Positions 21,390-32,041 of a stretch of DNA of 64,000 nt are shown here, piece after piece. The notes beneath the pieces were generated by a model. That model made no database searches, had not been told where the DNA came from, and worked only from the letters and a program-made list of their open reading frames with translations. Each line of letters begins with the position of its first letter. Within the stretch, counting starts at the first letter, position 1. The stretch is taken from NCBI RefSeq assembly GCF_002008315.2, contig NZ_MVDG02000001.1, positions 496,001 to 560,000 of the forward strand. The letters are read 5' to 3'. This stretch comes from Arthrobacter sp. KBS0703 (GTDB taxonomy: Bacteria; Actinomycetota; Actinomycetes; Actinomycetales; Micrococcaceae). The translations under genes were made by a program, and so were the position numbers.

Positions 21390-23704
21390 GGACGCCCGCC
21401 TCGACGTACCGGCTGCAGATCCGGCAGGGTTTCACGCTGTTTGACGCCGCCGAAACCGTGCCGTACCTGAAGTCGCTCGGCGTGGACTGGATCTACCTGT
21501 CGCCCATCCTGAAGGCAGAGAGCGGCTCCGACCACGGCTATGACGTCACGGATCCCTCCGTGGTGGACCCGGAGCGCGGCGGCCCGGAGGGGCTCGCGGC
21601 GGTGTCCAAGGCCGCCCGCGGTGCGGGCATGGGCGTGCTGATCGACATCGTGCCGAACCACGTTGGTGTGGCGTCGCCGGCGCAGAACCCGTGGTGGTGG
21701 TCGCTGCTCAAGGAAGGGCGCGGCTCCCGCTACGCCGAGGCGTTCGACGTCGATTGGGACCTCGCCGGGGGCCGCATCCGGATCCCTGTCCTGGGCAGCG
21801 ACGACGACCTGGACCAGCTCGAGATCAAGGACGGCGAGCTGCGGTACTACGACCACCGCTTCCCGCTGGCCGAGGGCAGCTACCGGGACGGCGACTCCCC
21901 GCGGGACGTCCACGGCCGGCAGCACTACGAACTCATCGGCTGGCGGCGCGCGGACAACGACCTGAACTACCGCCGGTTCTTCGCCGTGAACACGCTCGCC
22001 GGCATCCGGGTGGAGGTGCCCTCGGTCTTCGACGAAGCACACCAGGAAATTGTGCGCTGGTTCCGCGAGGGGCTGGCCGACGGCCTGCGGATTGACCATC
22101 CGGACGGCCTCGCCGATCCGGGCGGATACCTTGAACGGCTCCGGGAGGTCACCGGAGGCGCCTACCTGCTCATCGAAAAGATCCTGGAGCCGGGCGAACA
22201 GCTGCCGGCCAGCTTCCAATGCGAGGGCACCAGCGGCTATGACGCCCTCGCGGACGTCGACAGGGTCTTCGTGGATCCGCAGGGGCAGGAGCCGCTGGAC
22301 CGCCTGGACGCAAGGCTGCGCGGCGGCGAGCCGGCCGACTACGAGGACATGATCCGGGGGACCAAACGGCGGATCACCGACGGCATCCTGCACTCCGAAA
22401 TCCTGCGCCTTGCCCGGCTCGTGCCTGAGCGGACCGGGATTTCCCGGGAAGCCGCGGCGGACGCCATCGCGGAGATCATCGCGGCCTTCCCGGTCTACCG
22501 GTCCTATCTTCCGGAGGGCGCGGAGGTCCTGAAGGAGGCGTGCGAGCTCGCTGCCCGCAGGCGTCCGGAGCTGGATCAAACCGTCCAGCTACTGCAGCCC
22601 CTGCTTTTGGACACTGACCTGGAACTTGCCCGCAGGTTCCAGCAGACCTCGGGGATGGTCATGGCCAAGGGCGTGGAGGACACCGCGTTCTTCCGCTACA
22701 ACCGGCTGGGTACCCTCACCGAGGTCGGCGCCGATCCCACCGAGTTTTCGCTGGAGCCGGCGGAGTTCCATGCCCGGATGGCACGCCGGCAGGCCGAGCT
22801 CCCGCTCTCCATGACCACGCTGAGCACGCACGACACCAAGCGCAGCGAGGACACCCGAGCCCGGATCTCGGTGATCGCCGAGGTGGCGCCGGAATGGGAA
22901 AAGGCCCTGGACAGGCTGAATGCCCTGGCTCCGCTGCCGGACGGTCCGCTCTCCACTCTGCTGTGGCAGGCCATCGCCGGGGCGTGGCCGGCCACCCGGG
23001 AACGACTTCAGTCCTACGCCCTGAAAGCGGCGCGTGAGGCCGGTGACTCGACCAACTGGACCGACCCGGATCCGGCGTTCGAGGAGGCCCTTGCCGCCGT
23101 CGTCGACTCCGCCTTCGACAATCCGGAGGTGCGTGCGGAACTCGAGGCCCTCGTGGGGCTCCTGGCGCCGTTCGGCGCGTCGAACTCGCTCGCGGCCAAG
23201 CTCATCCAACTGACCATGCCGGGAGTTCCGGACGTGTATCAGGGCACGGAGTTCTGGGACAGGTCACTGACGGATCCGGACAACCGGCGCCCGTTCAGCT
23301 TCGACGAACGGGTGCGGGCGCTGGAGCAGCTGGACGCCGGCCACCTCCCGGACTCCTTCGAGGACGAGGCGGCGAAACTGCTGGTCACCTCGAGGGCGCT
23401 GCGGCTCCGCCGGGACCGGCCGGAGCTCTTCACCGGCTACCGGCCCGTGCAGGCCGGCGGCCCCGCCGCCGGGCATTTGCTGGCGTTCGACCGCGGCCCC
23501 GGGGGAGTGCTGGCGCTTGCAACGCGGCTTCCCTACGGGCTGCAGCAGTCGGGCGGGTGGCGGGACACCGCCGTCGAGCTTGAAACCGCCATGACGGACC
23601 AACTGACCGGCGCCACCTTCGGACCGGGCCCGGCGGCCCTGTCAGAGGTCTTCCGGGCCTACCCGGTGGCACTGCTGGTTCCCGCAACAGGAGGCAAATC
23701 ATGA
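21386..23704 (+). CDS. treY: Malto-oligosyltrehalose synthase
   Basis: This 772-aa GH13 enzyme converts the reducing-end alpha-1,4 linkage of maltodextrin into an alpha,alpha-1,1 trehalosyl end. STYRLQ at the N-terminus, [32 protein letters not shown] (nucleophile region) and [11 protein letters not shown] are characteristic. The length is normal. Start and stop both overlap neighbours by 4 bp, so glgX-treY-treZ is one translationally coupled operon that makes trehalose from glycogen. Confidence 0.95.
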   Translation: MRTPASTYRLQIRQGFTLFDAAETVPYLKSLGVDWIYLSPILKAESGSDHGYDVTDPSVVDPERGGPEGLAAVSKAARGAGMGVLIDIVPNHVGVASPAQNPWWWSLLKEGRGSRYAEAFDVDWDLAGGRIRIPVLGSDDDLDQLEIKDGELRYYDHRFPLAEGSYRDGDSPRDVHGRQHYELIGWRRADNDLNYRRFFAVNTLAGIRVEVPSVFDEAHQEIVRWFREGLADGLRIDHPDGLADPGGYLERLREVTGGAYLLIEKILEPGEQLPASFQCEGTSGYDALADVDRVFVDPQGQEPLDRLDARLRGGEPADYEDMIRGTKRRITDGILHSEILRLARLVPERTGISREAAADAIAEIIAAFPVYRSYLPEGAEVLKEACELAARRRPELDQTVQLLQPLLLDTDLELARRFQQTSGMVMAKGVEDTAFFRYNRLGTLTEVGADPTEFSLEPAEFHARMARRQAELPLSMTTLSTHDTKRSEDTRARISVIAEVAPEWEKALDRLNALAPLPDGPLSTLLWQAIAGAWPATRERLQSYALKAAREAGDSTNWTDPDPAFEEALAAVVDSAFDNPEVRAELEALVGLLAPFGASNSLAAKLIQLTMPGVPDVYQGTEFWDRSLTDPDNRRPFSFDERVRALEQLDAGHLPDSFEDEAAKLLVTSRALRLRRDRPELFTGYRPVQAGGPAAGHLLAFDRGPGGVLALATRLPYGLQQSGGWRDTAVELETAMTDQLTGATFGPGPAALSEVFRAYPVALLVPATGGKS

Positions 23705-25509
23705 CGCAGACAAACGTTTCAGCGCAGCCCAACGGTGCGGCCAAGCCGGTTCAGGGAGCGGGGCGCTTCGATGTCTGGGCGCCCGAGGCGGGCGCCGTAA
23801 CGCTGCTGGCCGGCGGGGAGCGCTACGAAATGAGCCGGCGTCCCGGCAACGAGCCGGCGGACGAAGGCTGGTGGACGGCCACGGATGCACCGACGGGCGC
23901 GGACGTGGACTACGGATACCTGCTCGACGGCGACGAAATCCCGCTGCCGGACCCCCGGACCCGCCGGCAGCCCGAAGGGGTTCACGCCCTGTCCCGGACC
24001 TTCGACCCCGGCGCGCACCGGTGGCAGGACGCGGAGTGGCAGGGCAAGGAGCTCCAGGGCGCCGTCATTTACGAACTCCACATCGGAACGTTTACGCCCG
24101 AAGGGACGCTGGACGCCGCCGCGGGCAAGCTGGACTACCTCGCCGGCCTGGGCATCGACTTCATTGAGCTCCTGCCGGTGAATGCCTTCAACGGCACGCA
24201 CAACTGGGGCTATGACGGCGTCCAGTGGTTCGCCGTGCACGAGGGCTACGGCGGCCCGGCGGCGTACCAGCGGTTCGTGGACGCGGCCCACGCGGCCGGC
24301 CTCGGCGTCATCCAGGACGTGGTCTACAACCACCTCGGGCCGAGCGGGAACTACCTGCCCAGGTACGGGCCGTACCTCAAGCACGGCGAAGGCAACACGT
24401 GGGGCGACTCCGTCAACCTGGACGGGCCGGGATCCGACCACGTCCGGCAGTACATCCTGGACAACGTGGCCATGTGGCTGCGCGACTACCGGGTGGACGG
24501 CCTCCGCCTGGACGCTGTGCACGCCCTGAAGGATGAGCGGGCCGTCCACATCCTCGAGGACTTCGGCGCTTTGGCGGACGCCCTGTCCTCCGAGGCGGGC
24601 CGCCCGCTGACCCTCATCGCGGAGTCCGACCTGAACAATCCGCGGCTGCTGTATCCCCGGGATGTCAACGGCTACGGACTGGCCGGCCAGTGGAGCGACG
24701 ACTTCCACCATGCCGTCCACGTCAACGTCAGCGGCGAAACCACGGGCTACTACAGCGACTTCGACTCGCTCGGAGCCCTGGCCAAGGTGCTGCGTGACGG
24801 GTTCTTCCACGACGGCAGCTACTCCAGCTTCCGCGGCCGCTGCCACGGCCGGCCGATCAATTTCGGCGAGGTCCACCCGGCCGCGCTGGTGGTCTGCTCA
24901 CAGAACCATGACCAGATCGGCAACAGGGCCACGGGGGACCGGCTGTCCCAGTCGCTTCCGTACGGCAGCCTGGCCCTGGCCGCGGTGCTGACCCTGACCG
25001 GTCCGTTCACGCCCATGCTGTTCATGGGGGAGGAGTACGGGGCCACCACGCCGTGGCAGTTCTTCACCTCGCACCCGGAGCCCGAGCTGGGGAAGGCCAC
25101 GGCCGAGGGCAGGATCAGGGAGTTCGAGCGCATGGGGTGGGATCCCGCCGTCGTTCCCGATCCGCAGGATCCGGAGACCTTCACCCGTTCCAAACTAGAC
25201 TGGGCGGAAGCGTCCTCCGGCCATCACGCCCGCCTCCTGGAGCTGTACCGCTCGCTCATCGCGCTGCGGCGGACGTCTCCGGAGATCGCGGGCCTGGGCT
25301 TTGCGGACACTGCCGTCGAGTTCGACGACGACGCCCGCTGGCTGCGGTTCTGGCGCGGCGGCGTGCAGGTGGTGCTGAACTTCGCAGACCGCCCCGCCAG
25401 CCTGGACCGGCCGGGCACCACGGTGCTGCTCGCCACCGACGACGCCGTCCGGATGGACGGCGTCAAGATTGAGCTGCCGCCGCTGAGCGCCGCCGTCCTC
25501 CGCGACTGA
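23701..25509 (+). CDS. treZ: Malto-oligosyltrehalose trehalohydrolase
   Basis: This 602-aa GH13 enzyme releases free trehalose from the TreY product. A beta-sandwich N-terminal domain (about 15-100; FDVWAPEAG) precedes the barrel, with [32 protein letters not shown], [12 protein letters not shown] (nucleophile) and LIAESDLN (acid/base). A C-terminal sheet domain ends [10 protein letters not shown]. It is the last gene of the trehalose operon and is followed by a strong hairpin. Trehalose is an osmolyte and desiccation protectant in soil actinobacteria. Confidence 0.95.
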   Translation: MTQTNVSAQPNGAAKPVQGAGRFDVWAPEAGAVTLLAGGERYEMSRRPGNEPADEGWWTATDAPTGADVDYGYLLDGDEIPLPDPRTRRQPEGVHALSRTFDPGAHRWQDAEWQGKELQGAVIYELHIGTFTPEGTLDAAAGKLDYLAGLGIDFIELLPVNAFNGTHNWGYDGVQWFAVHEGYGGPAAYQRFVDAAHAAGLGVIQDVVYNHLGPSGNYLPRYGPYLKHGEGNTWGDSVNLDGPGSDHVRQYILDNVAMWLRDYRVDGLRLDAVHALKDERAVHILEDFGALADALSSEAGRPLTLIAESDLNNPRLLYPRDVNGYGLAGQWSDDFHHAVHVNVSGETTGYYSDFDSLGALAKVLRDGFFHDGSYSSFRGRCHGRPINFGEVHPAALVVCSQNHDQIGNRATGDRLSQSLPYGSLALAAVLTLTGPFTPMLFMGEEYGATTPWQFFTSHPEPELGKATAEGRIREFERMGWDPAVVPDPQDPETFTRSKLDWAEASSGHHARLLELYRSLIALRRTSPEIAGLGFADTAVEFDDDARWLRFWRGGVQVVLNFADRPASLDRPGTTVLLATDDAVRMDGVKIELPPLSAAVLRD

Positions 25510-25530
25510 GCGAATGCGCGACTGAGCGTG

Positions 25531-25576
25531 CGGGGCGGGCGTCCTTCCGGTGACCGGATGCTGGACGCCCGCCCCG
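25531..25576. terminator. Terminator after treZ
   Basis: A 14-bp GC-rich perfect stem (25531-25544 with 25563-25576) with an 18-nt loop lies 22 bp after the treZ stop and just before the aldo/keto reductase gene. Confidence 0.7.
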
Positions 25577-25607
25577 CCGCTGCACCCGCGCTGGCAGGAT
25601 GGAACGT

Positions 25608-26657
25608 ATGACTTTTCTGGCAGCGGACAACCGCTACGAAACCATGCCATACCGCCGAGTCGGACGCAGCGGGCTGAAGCTTCCGGCCATCTCGCTGGGC
25701 CTGTGGCACAACTTCGGCGACGACAAGCGGTTTGACGAGCAGCGCGCCATCCTGCGCCGCGCGTTCGACCTCGGCGTCAACCACTTCGACCTCGCCAACA
25801 ACTACGGCCCGCCGGACGGCTCGGCCGAGACCAACTTCGGCCGGCACCTGCAGGACGATTTCAAGCCGTACCGCGACGAGCTGGTCATCTCCACCAAGGC
25901 CGGCTACTACATGTGGCCCGGACCGTACGGCGAGTGGGGCTCGCGCAAGTACCTGCTCTCCAGCCTGGACCAGTCCCTCCAGCGCATGGGACTGGACTAC
26001 GTGGACATCTTCTACAGCCACCGCCCGGACCCGGAAACGCCCATGGAGGAAACCATGGGCGCCCTGGACCATGCGGTGCGTTCCGGCAAGGCCCTGTACG
26101 CGGGCATCTCCTCCTACACGCCGGAACAGACCATCGAGGCCGCCCGGATCCTGAAGGAACTCGGCACCCCGCTGCTCATCCACCAGCCCAGCTACTCCAT
26201 GCTGAACCGCTGGACCGAGGACGGCTCGCCGAACCTCTACGAGGCGCTGGACCAGGTGGGCGCAGGCTCCATCGCGTTCTCGCCGCTGGCCCAGGGCATG
26301 CTGACGAACCGCTACCTCAACGGCGTCCCGGCCGATTCGCGGGCGGCCAAGGAGCGGTTCCTGTCCGAAGACGCACTCACCGAGGACAAGCTGGACCGGG
26401 TCCGCGGCCTGAACAGCATCGCCGGCGGCCGCGGACAGTCGCTGGCCCAGATGGCCATCGCGTGGATCCTGCGGGACCAGCCCAAGGGTTCACCTGTCAC
26501 CTCGGCCCTGGTCGGCGCGTCCAGCGTGCAGCAGCTCGAAGACACGCTCCAAGCCATCAACAACCTTGAGTTCAGCTCCGACGAGCTGACCGCGATTGAT
26601 GAGTTCGCCGTCGAATCGGACATCAATCTCTGGGCGCAGAGCCGGCACGGCGTCTGA
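25608..26657 (+). CDS. Aldo/keto reductase (YghZ/MgrA, L-glyceraldehyde-3-phosphate reductase type)
   Basis: This 349-aa TIM-barrel oxidoreductase probably uses NADPH. The N-terminus YRRVGRSGLKLPAISLG, the catalytic Asp-Tyr region HFDLANNYGPP, and the length with a YVDIFYSHRPD strand match the YghZ/Kv-beta-like AKR14 group rather than small AKRs. Members reduce methylglyoxal, L-glyceraldehyde-3-P or other aldehydes; the substrate here is unknown. I chose ATG 25608; another ATG three codons earlier is possible. It has its own downstream terminator and no obvious operon partner. Confidence 0.88.
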   Translation: MTFLAADNRYETMPYRRVGRSGLKLPAISLGLWHNFGDDKRFDEQRAILRRAFDLGVNHFDLANNYGPPDGSAETNFGRHLQDDFKPYRDELVISTKAGYYMWPGPYGEWGSRKYLLSSLDQSLQRMGLDYVDIFYSHRPDPETPMEETMGALDHAVRSGKALYAGISSYTPEQTIEAARILKELGTPLLIHQPSYSMLNRWTEDGSPNLYEALDQVGAGSIAFSPLAQGMLTNRYLNGVPADSRAAKERFLSEDALTEDKLDRVRGLNSIAGGRGQSLAQMAIAWILRDQPKGSPVTSALVGASSVQQLEDTLQAINNLEFSSDELTAIDEFAVESDINLWAQSRHGV

Positions 26658-26676
26658 GCCGGGCCGCATCGTAATG

Positions 26677-26721
26677 AACTGCGCCGGAGCCCGCGGGAAC
26701 AAAGCCGGCTCCGGCGCAGTT
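26677..26721. terminator. Terminator after aldo/keto reductase
   Basis: A perfect 15-bp stem (AACTGCGCCGGAGCC with its complement, 26677-26691/26707-26721) follows the gene by 20 bp. The ino1 promoter probably lies directly after it. Confidence 0.75.
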
Positions 26722-26825
26722 GGTTACACTGTTAGGGCGCCGCGTGGCGCTGTGTCCGTCAGCCGCCGTCGTACAAAAGGGTACTGACGCGCAGGGCACC
26801 TGAAGTTTGTTCTCAAAGGAGTTCC

Positions 26826-27911
26826 GTGTCTTCAAATCCGATTCGTGTCGCAATCGTCGGTGTGGGTAACTGCGCCGCATCGCTGGTCCAGGGTGTCCAG
26901 TACTACCGGGATGCCGACCCCCAGGCAACGATCCCGGGTCTGATGCACGTGGAGTTCGGCAAGTACCACGTCAACGACGTCCAGTTCGTCGCGGCGTTCG
27001 ACGTCGACGGCAAGAAGGTCGGCGTTGACCTGGCAGACGCCATCCTCGCGAGCGAGAACAACACCATCAAGATCGCGGACGTTCCGCCCACCGGCGTGAC
27101 CGTGCAGCGCGGCCACACTCTTGACGGCCTCGGCAAGTACTACCTCGAAACCATTGAGCAGTCCACCGAAGAGCCTGTCGACGTCGTCCAGGCCCTCAAG
27201 GACGCCCAGGTTGACGTCATGGTCTGCTACCTGCCCGTCGGGTCGCAGGAAGCCGCCGAGTTCTACGCGCAGTGCGCCATCGACGCCGGCGTCGCCTTCG
27301 TCAACGCCCTGCCCGTGTTCCTCGCCGGCACCAAGGAATGGGCCGACAAGTTCACCGCTGCCGGCGTTCCGATCGTGGGCGATGACATCAAGAGCCAGAT
27401 CGGCGCGACCATCACGCACCGCGTCATGGCCAAGCTCTTCGAAGACCGCGGCGTCACGCTGGACCGCACGTACCAGCTGAACGTCGGCGGCAACATGGAC
27501 TTCAAGAACATGCTCGAGCGCGACCGCCTCGAATCCAAGAAGATCTCCAAGACCCAGGCCGTCACCTCCAACGTGGAAGCCGAGCTGGCCGCCAAGGACG
27601 TCCACATCGGCCCGTCCGACTACGTCCAGTGGCTCGACGACCGCAAGTGGGCCTTCGTCCGGCTCGAAGGCCGCAACTTCGGCGACGCCCCGGTCTCGCT
27701 CGAGTACAAGCTGGAGGTCTGGGACTCGCCCAACTCCGCTGGCGTGATCATCGACGCCGTCCGTGCGGCCAAGATCGGCCTGGACCGCGGCATCGGCGGT
27801 CCGCTGCTGTCCGCTTCGAGCTACTTCATGAAGTCCCCGCCGGAGCAGTTCAATGACGACCTTGCCCGCGAGAAGGTTGAAGCCTTCATCCGCGGCGACG
27901 TGGAGCGCTAA
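26826..27911 (+). CDS. ino1: Inositol-3-phosphate synthase
   Basis: This 361-aa NAD-dependent enzyme makes inositol phosphate from glucose-6-P, feeding phosphatidylinositol and mycothiol. The N-terminal Rossmann motif [30 protein letters not shown] and LNVGGNMDF are typical of the short actinobacterial/archaeal Ino1 form. The start is GTG at 26826 with AAAGGAG correctly spaced. mshA, which uses the inositol phosphate, is encoded 3 kb away on the opposite strand. Confidence 0.95.
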   Translation: MSSNPIRVAIVGVGNCAASLVQGVQYYRDADPQATIPGLMHVEFGKYHVNDVQFVAAFDVDGKKVGVDLADAILASENNTIKIADVPPTGVTVQRGHTLDGLGKYYLETIEQSTEEPVDVVQALKDAQVDVMVCYLPVGSQEAAEFYAQCAIDAGVAFVNALPVFLAGTKEWADKFTAAGVPIVGDDIKSQIGATITHRVMAKLFEDRGVTLDRTYQLNVGGNMDFKNMLERDRLESKKISKTQAVTSNVEAELAAKDVHIGPSDYVQWLDDRKWAFVRLEGRNFGDAPVSLEYKLEVWDSPNSAGVIIDAVRAAKIGLDRGIGGPLLSASSYFMKSPPEQFNDDLAREKVEAFIRGDVER

Positions 27912-27921
27912 GCCCCACCCC

Positions 27922-27984
27922 GGATGCTCTATCACTTGCAGTCCTCCAAGCCCCGGCTTGGCCGCTCCAAGTGATAGGGCATCC
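27922..27984. repeat. Long inverted repeat between ino1 and the nuclease gene
   Basis: Outer arms of 17 bp (27922-27938 with 27968-27984, one mismatch) enclose an inner CAAGCC/GGCTTG hairpin. It can act as the shared terminator of two convergent genes. Its CTATCACTTG/CAAGTGATAG arms resemble those of the hairpin at 28968-29018 on the other side of the nuclease gene. Confidence 0.75.
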
Positions 27985-27989
27985 TGCGT

Positions 27990-28916
27990 TTAAGGGCGTT
28001 TAAGGGCCAGCCGGACCCTGCGCACTGCGCCGGTGAACCCTCCCGCCAGGTCGTCGGCATTGAACTTGAAGTACCGCCACCCCGCGGAGTTGAACATTTC
28101 GTCCCGGCGGTTATCGCGGGACTGCTGTTCGCGCGTGAGGTGATGGCCGCCGTCGTACTGGATGGCAACCCGCTGCGCACGGTAGCCGAGGTCAGCGGCA
28201 GGGGAATACGGGTCACCGGGCACAATCCGGAGTTGGAGTTCAGGCTCTGGCAGCCCGGCAGCCGTCAGCGCCAGGCGCAGGAACGTCTCCGGCGCCGAAT
28301 CAGCGCCCGCCCGGATGAGCCCGGCCGCCTCCCGGGCTTTCACGATGCCTTTGAGCTTCGCGTGCTGCGCGAGCATCACCGCGAGCTGGGGAAGCGTTGC
28401 CCACGGATCTGTGCGGCCCTCCAGTTCTGCACGGGGACTGCGCACTAGCTGGTCGCCCACAGCCACCAGGTCTTCCAGCGGCAGGACGCGGGCAAGGTCC
28501 AGCCAGGTCCGGGCGGGCGTTGAAATCCGGATGCCGTCCCACAGCATGATCTCGTCGTCGAACGCGAGGACTGTGTGCCCCACCACGCCGTCACGCCGGA
28601 CCGGCGGCAGTGCCTTGGGCTTGCTGAGGTGCAATTCCCGGCAGCCGCGGTACCAGGAGGGGAGCCACAGGCCCAGCAACAGCGCAGCCGTGACGTGCGA
28701 GATCCACGCACCCGGCGTCGCGGACGAAAGAGCTCGTGCCAGGCTGCGGACTTCAAACTCCCAGCCGGTGGGCAGATAGATCAGCCGGCCGGACGACGTC
28801 AGGTCGGACGAACGTAGCCGGGCACTGCTCAGGCGTGCCGCACGCGCTTCATAGACGGTGAACGGGGCCGCGGACAGGTGGACCGGCAGGGGCGCTGGTT
28901 GACGCATGCGGACCAT
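27990..28916 (-). CDS. AbiEi-like/DUF559 (VSR-fold) endonuclease-like protein
   Basis: This protein of 308 aa (307-305 if a later ATG is used) has no assigned pathway. The N-terminal two thirds resembles the AbiEi-antitoxin-like family found widely in actinobacteria, with an early winged-helix-like part and a WISHVTAALLLGLW segment. The C-terminal about 90 residues look like a DUF559/very-short-patch-repair fold: PADLGYR, VAIQYDGGHH, then DNRRDEMFNSAGW and YFKFNADDL, compatible with a PD-(D/E)XK nuclease core. No AbiEii toxin gene is adjacent, so a classical toxin-antitoxin pair is not supported. It stands alone between hairpins, convergent with ino1. The function could be DNA repair, defence or a selfish nuclease; none is shown by the sequence. 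Confidence 0.65.
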   Translation of the reverse strand: MVRMRQPAPLPVHLSAAPFTVYEARAARLSSARLRSSDLTSSGRLIYLPTGWEFEVRSLARALSSATPGAWISHVTAALLLGLWLPSWYRGCRELHLSKPKALPPVRRDGVVGHTVLAFDDEIMLWDGIRISTPARTWLDLARVLPLEDLVAVGDQLVRSPRAELEGRTDPWATLPQLAVMLAQHAKLKGIVKAREAAGLIRAGADSAPETFLRLALTAAGLPEPELQLRIVPGDPYSPAADLGYRAQRVAIQYDGGHHLTREQQSRDNRRDEMFNSAGWRYFKFNADDLAGGFTGAVRRVRLALKRP

Positions 28917-28946
28917 TCTGGTCCGAACGCACGTTCCCCGCCGAAG

Positions 28947-28955
28947 TTATCCACA
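28947..28955 (+). promoter_or_regulatory. DnaA-box-like TTATCCACA
   Basis: A single perfect TTATCCACA lies 31 bp upstream of the nuclease gene start. It matches the consensus DnaA box, but one box alone does not make an origin. Confidence 0.35.
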
Positions 28956-28967
28956 GCCCCCGGTTGA

Positions 28968-29018
28968 GCTCTCACTTGCGGCGGCTCTGGAGGCGGAATG
29001 ACGACCCAGAGTGATAGC
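28968..29018. repeat. Imperfect hairpin downstream of fhs
   Basis: GCTCTCACT (28968-28976) pairs with AGTGATAGC (29010-29018) with one mismatch, and an inner CTCTGG/CCAGAG pairing is possible. It lies 11 bp past the fhs stop, so it can serve as terminator. It shares the TCACTTGC and AGTGATAG motifs with the repeat at 27922-27984. Confidence 0.55.
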
Positions 29019-29028
29019 GCAACGGGGG

Positions 29029-30714
29029 TTAGAAGAGGCCGACGGGGTTGCCGTCGTCGTCCACGTCCATCCGCATCGCCGCGGGAACTGCCGGCAGGCC
29101 GGGCATGGTCATCACGGCACCCGTCAGGGCCACGATGAAGCCGGCACCGGTCTTGGGGATGAGGTCGCGGACGTGGATGGTGAAGCCCTTGGGCGCGCCG
29201 AGCCGGGAGGCGTCATCGGTGAACGAGTACTGGGTCTTGGCCATGCAGACCGGCAGGCCGGACCAGCCGTTTTTCTCGATGTCCGCGAGCCGCTTGAGGG
29301 CCGGGACCGAGAAGTCCACGCCATCCGCGCCATAGATCTCCTGGACGATGCTCCGGATCTTGTCCTCCACGGACAGCTCCAGCGGGTAGAGGTGCCGGAA
29401 GGAGCTGGGCCCGGCCACGGCCGCAGCGACCTTGGCAGCGAGTTCGTCGCCGCCGTCCCCGCCACCGCCGCGGCCCCAGACATCCGCCACCGCCGCCTGG
29501 ATGCCTTCGCCGGCGCACCAGTCGAGCAGCCAGTCGAGTTCCTCCTGGGTGTCCGTGGCGAACTTGTTGATGGCAACGACGGGCGTGACGCCGAACTTCT
29601 CGACGTTCCGGACATGCCGGCGGAGGTTGGAAACTCCCGCCGCGAGCGCCTCCACGTTCGGTTCCTTGAGCCGGTCTTTGGCGATCCCGCCGTGCATCTT
29701 GAGCGCGCGCACCGTGGCCACCACCACCACGGCTGCGGGCGCAACATCGGCCACACGGGCTTTGATGTCCATGAATTTCTCCGCGCCCAGGTCCGCCCCG
29801 AACCCGGCCTCTGTGACCACGATGTCGGCCAGCCGGCGGGCGGTCTGGGTGGCGATGAGGGAGTTGCAGCCGTGCGCGATGTTGGCGAACGGGCCACCGT
29901 GCACCAGGGCCGGCGTCCCGGCGATGGTCTGCACCAGGTTGGGTTTGATCGCTTCCTTGAGCAGCAGCGTGAGCGCGCCCTGGACGCCCAGGTCCGCAAC
30001 GGTGACGGGGGTGCGGTCATAGGTGTAGCCGAACGTGATCCGCCCCAGCCGTTCGCGGAGGTCGGCAATGCCGGTGGCGAGGCAGAACACGGCCATGATC
30101 TCCGAGGCCACGGTGATGTCGAAGCCGTCCTGGCGCGGGATGCCCTGCGTCGGGCCGCCGAGCCCGATCACCACTTCCCGGAGGGACCGGTCGTTCATGT
30201 CCAGGACGCGTTTGAACGTCATCCGCCGCGGATCGATGTTCAGCTCGTTGCCCTGGTAGATGTGGTTGTCCACGAGGGCCATCAGCGCATTGTTGGCGGA
30301 CGTCACGGCATGGAAGTCGCCGGTGAAGTGCAGGTTGATCTCGTCCATGGGCACCACCTGGGAGAACCCTCCGCCCGTGGCCCCGCCCTTCATGCCCAGG
30401 ATCGGACCCAGCGACGGCTCGCGCAGCGCGACCATCACCCGGTGGCCCGCGCGGGCCAGGGAGTCAGCAAGGCCCACCGTGGTGGTGGACTTCCCCTCAC
30501 CGGCAGGCGTGGGCGACATCGCCGAGACCAGCACCACCTTCCCGGCTGCGGCCGGGGCCGTCAGCTTCGCGGGATCGATCTTCGCCTTGTAGCGGCCGTA
30601 GAGCTCCAGGGCCACGGCATCGATGCCGGCCGCGGCCGCGACGTCCTCGATGGGCCGCAGAACAGCTCGGCGGGCAATTTCCAGGTCGCTGAGGGTGGTG
30701 CTGTCAGACATCAT
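29029..30714 (-). CDS. fhs: Formate-tetrahydrofolate ligase
   Basis: This 561-aa ATP-dependent enzyme makes 10-formyl-tetrahydrofolate from formate, supplying one-carbon units for purines and other products. The P-loop [12 protein letters not shown], the [20 protein letters not shown] region, and [10 protein letters not shown] are diagnostic. The length is normal. Two ATG codons in a row begin the frame; either can be used. It is transcribed in the same direction as mshA, 50 bp downstream of it. Confidence 0.96.
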   Translation of the reverse strand: MMSDSTTLSDLEIARRAVLRPIEDVAAAAGIDAVALELYGRYKAKIDPAKLTAPAAAGKVVLVSAMSPTPAGEGKSTTTVGLADSLARAGHRVMVALREPSLGPILGMKGGATGGGFSQVVPMDEINLHFTGDFHAVTSANNALMALVDNHIYQGNELNIDPRRMTFKRVLDMNDRSLREVVIGLGGPTQGIPRQDGFDITVASEIMAVFCLATGIADLRERLGRITFGYTYDRTPVTVADLGVQGALTLLLKEAIKPNLVQTIAGTPALVHGGPFANIAHGCNSLIATQTARRLADIVVTEAGFGADLGAEKFMDIKARVADVAPAAVVVVATVRALKMHGGIAKDRLKEPNVEALAAGVSNLRRHVRNVEKFGVTPVVAINKFATDTQEELDWLLDWCAGEGIQAAVADVWGRGGGGDGGDELAAKVAAAVAGPSSFRHLYPLELSVEDKIRSIVQEIYGADGVDFSVPALKRLADIEKNGWSGLPVCMAKTQYSFTDDASRLGAPKGFTIHVRDLIPKTGAGFIVALTGAVMTMPGLPAVPAAMRMDVDDDGNPVGLF

Positions 30715-30763
30715 CGTCCTTCACTGTCGGGGCGGGAATCCTGTGGGGTTCTCCGGTCAGCGC

Positions 30764-32041
30764 CTAGCCGGTGAGCCGCGGCGCGTAGTCGGCCGGCAGC
30801 TTCTGGCTGCCGGAAAATTCGTCGACGGCGGCCTGGTAGCTCTCCATCGTGATGGCCGCCGTGCGCTGCCATCCGGAATTCTCGGCGTGGACCGATGCCG
30901 CCCGGCCCATGTCCTCCCGCGTGACGGGGTCGTCGTAGAGGGCCTCCAGTGCGTCGGCCCAGTCCGCCGCACGGTGTCCGTCGACGAGCAGTCCAGTGCG
31001 GCCCTCGCTGATGGCGCGGGAAAGGCCGCCCACGCGTGTCGCCACCACGGGGGTGCCGCACGCCTGGGCTTCCAGCGCCACGAGTCCGAAGGACTCGCTG
31101 TAGGACGGCATCACGACGACGTCGGCCGACCGGTACCAGCCCGCCAGCGCCGGTGCGCCGACCGGCGGATGGTGCGTGACGACGTCGTCCATTCCTGCGG
31201 CGCTGACCAGCGACTTGAGGTTGAAGTCCTTGGCGCCGCTGAGGGCACCCAGGATAGTCAGCTTCAGGTCGATCTCCGGGCGGCGCTCGCGCAGCAGCGC
31301 GGCGGCCTTCACCAGGACCTGCGGGCCCTTGAGCCGCTGGATGCGGCCGGCGAACAGAAGATGGAACGTGCCCGGTGCGATGCCTCGCTCGGCACGTGAC
31401 CTGTTGCGGAACGCGGGCGTGAAGACGGCCAGGTCAACGCCCGGGGGAGCGACGTCGATGTGGTCGAAGTCCGCGTCGTAGTGCGACACGAGCTCGGCGG
31501 CCTCGGCGCTCGTGTTGGCGATGAGGCGCGCGGCGCCGTCGACGATCCGGTGCTCACCGTCCTCGCGGCGGCGCGGCTCCGGACTTTCGCCCGACTGGAG
31601 CAGGAGGTTCTTGACCTTGGCCATGGTGTGCATGGTGTGCACCAGCGGAACGCCCCAGATTTCGGACAGCTCCAGCCCGGCCAGGCCGGACACCCAGTAG
31701 TGCGAATGGATGAGGTCGTAGCGGCCGTGCGGCTGGCGCTCGCGGATCCGTTCGATCTCGGCCACCATGCTGTGCAGCAGTTCCGGCAGTTCCTCTTTGG
31801 GCAGTTTCCGGGGCGGCCCCGCCATCACGTTGTGGACGCAGACACCGGGATCCGGATGCTCGACGGCGGGCTGGCCGGCGGCGGTGGACCGGGTGAAGAT
31901 CTCCACCTCCACGCCGTGCTCCGCAAGGGCCGAGGCCAGGCCCCGGATGTAGACGTTCATGCCGCCGGCATCACCGGAACCGGGCTGTTCCATCGGGGAT
32001 GTGTGCAGCGACAGGAAGGCCACGCGCTTGATCAGGGTCAT
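30764..32041 (-). CDS. mshA: D-inositol-3-phosphate glycosyltransferase (mycothiol biosynthesis)
   Basis: This 425-aa GT4-family enzyme transfers GlcNAc from UDP-GlcNAc to inositol phosphate, the first committed step of mycothiol synthesis. The N-terminal SLHTSPMEQPGSGDAGGMNVY is the MshA signature. The C-terminal half has FAGRIQRLKGP and ESFGLVALEAQACG with the EX7E nucleotide-sugar motif. Its donors and acceptors come from GlmS/GlmM and Ino1, all encoded in this window. The upstream 32042-32192 ends at an adapter, so its full promoter may be lost. Confidence 0.95.
   Translation of the reverse strand: MTLIKRVAFLSLHTSPMEQPGSGDAGGMNVYIRGLASALAEHGVEVEIFTRSTAAGQPAVEHPDPGVCVHNVMAGPPRKLPKEELPELLHSMVAEIERIRERQPHGRYDLIHSHYWVSGLAGLELSEIWGVPLVHTMHTMAKVKNLLLQSGESPEPRRREDGEHRIVDGAARLIANTSAEAAELVSHYDADFDHIDVAPPGVDLAVFTPAFRNRSRAERGIAPGTFHLLFAGRIQRLKGPQVLVKAAALLRERRPEIDLKLTILGALSGAKDFNLKSLVSAAGMDDVVTHHPPVGAPALAGWYRSADVVVMPSYSESFGLVALEAQACGTPVVATRVGGLSRAISEGRTGLLVDGHRAADWADALEALYDDPVTREDMGRAASVHAENSGWQRTAAITMESYQAAVDEFSGSQKLPADYAPRLTG

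Noticed and set aside
27990..28916. Complete type IV toxin-antitoxin (AbiE) system
   Set aside because: No nucleotidyltransferase toxin (AbiEii) gene is adjacent; the protein instead carries a nuclease-like C-terminal part.
28947..28955. Replication origin suggested by the DnaA box
   Set aside because: Only one box, no AT-rich unwinding region, and no dnaA, dnaN or gyrase genes nearby.
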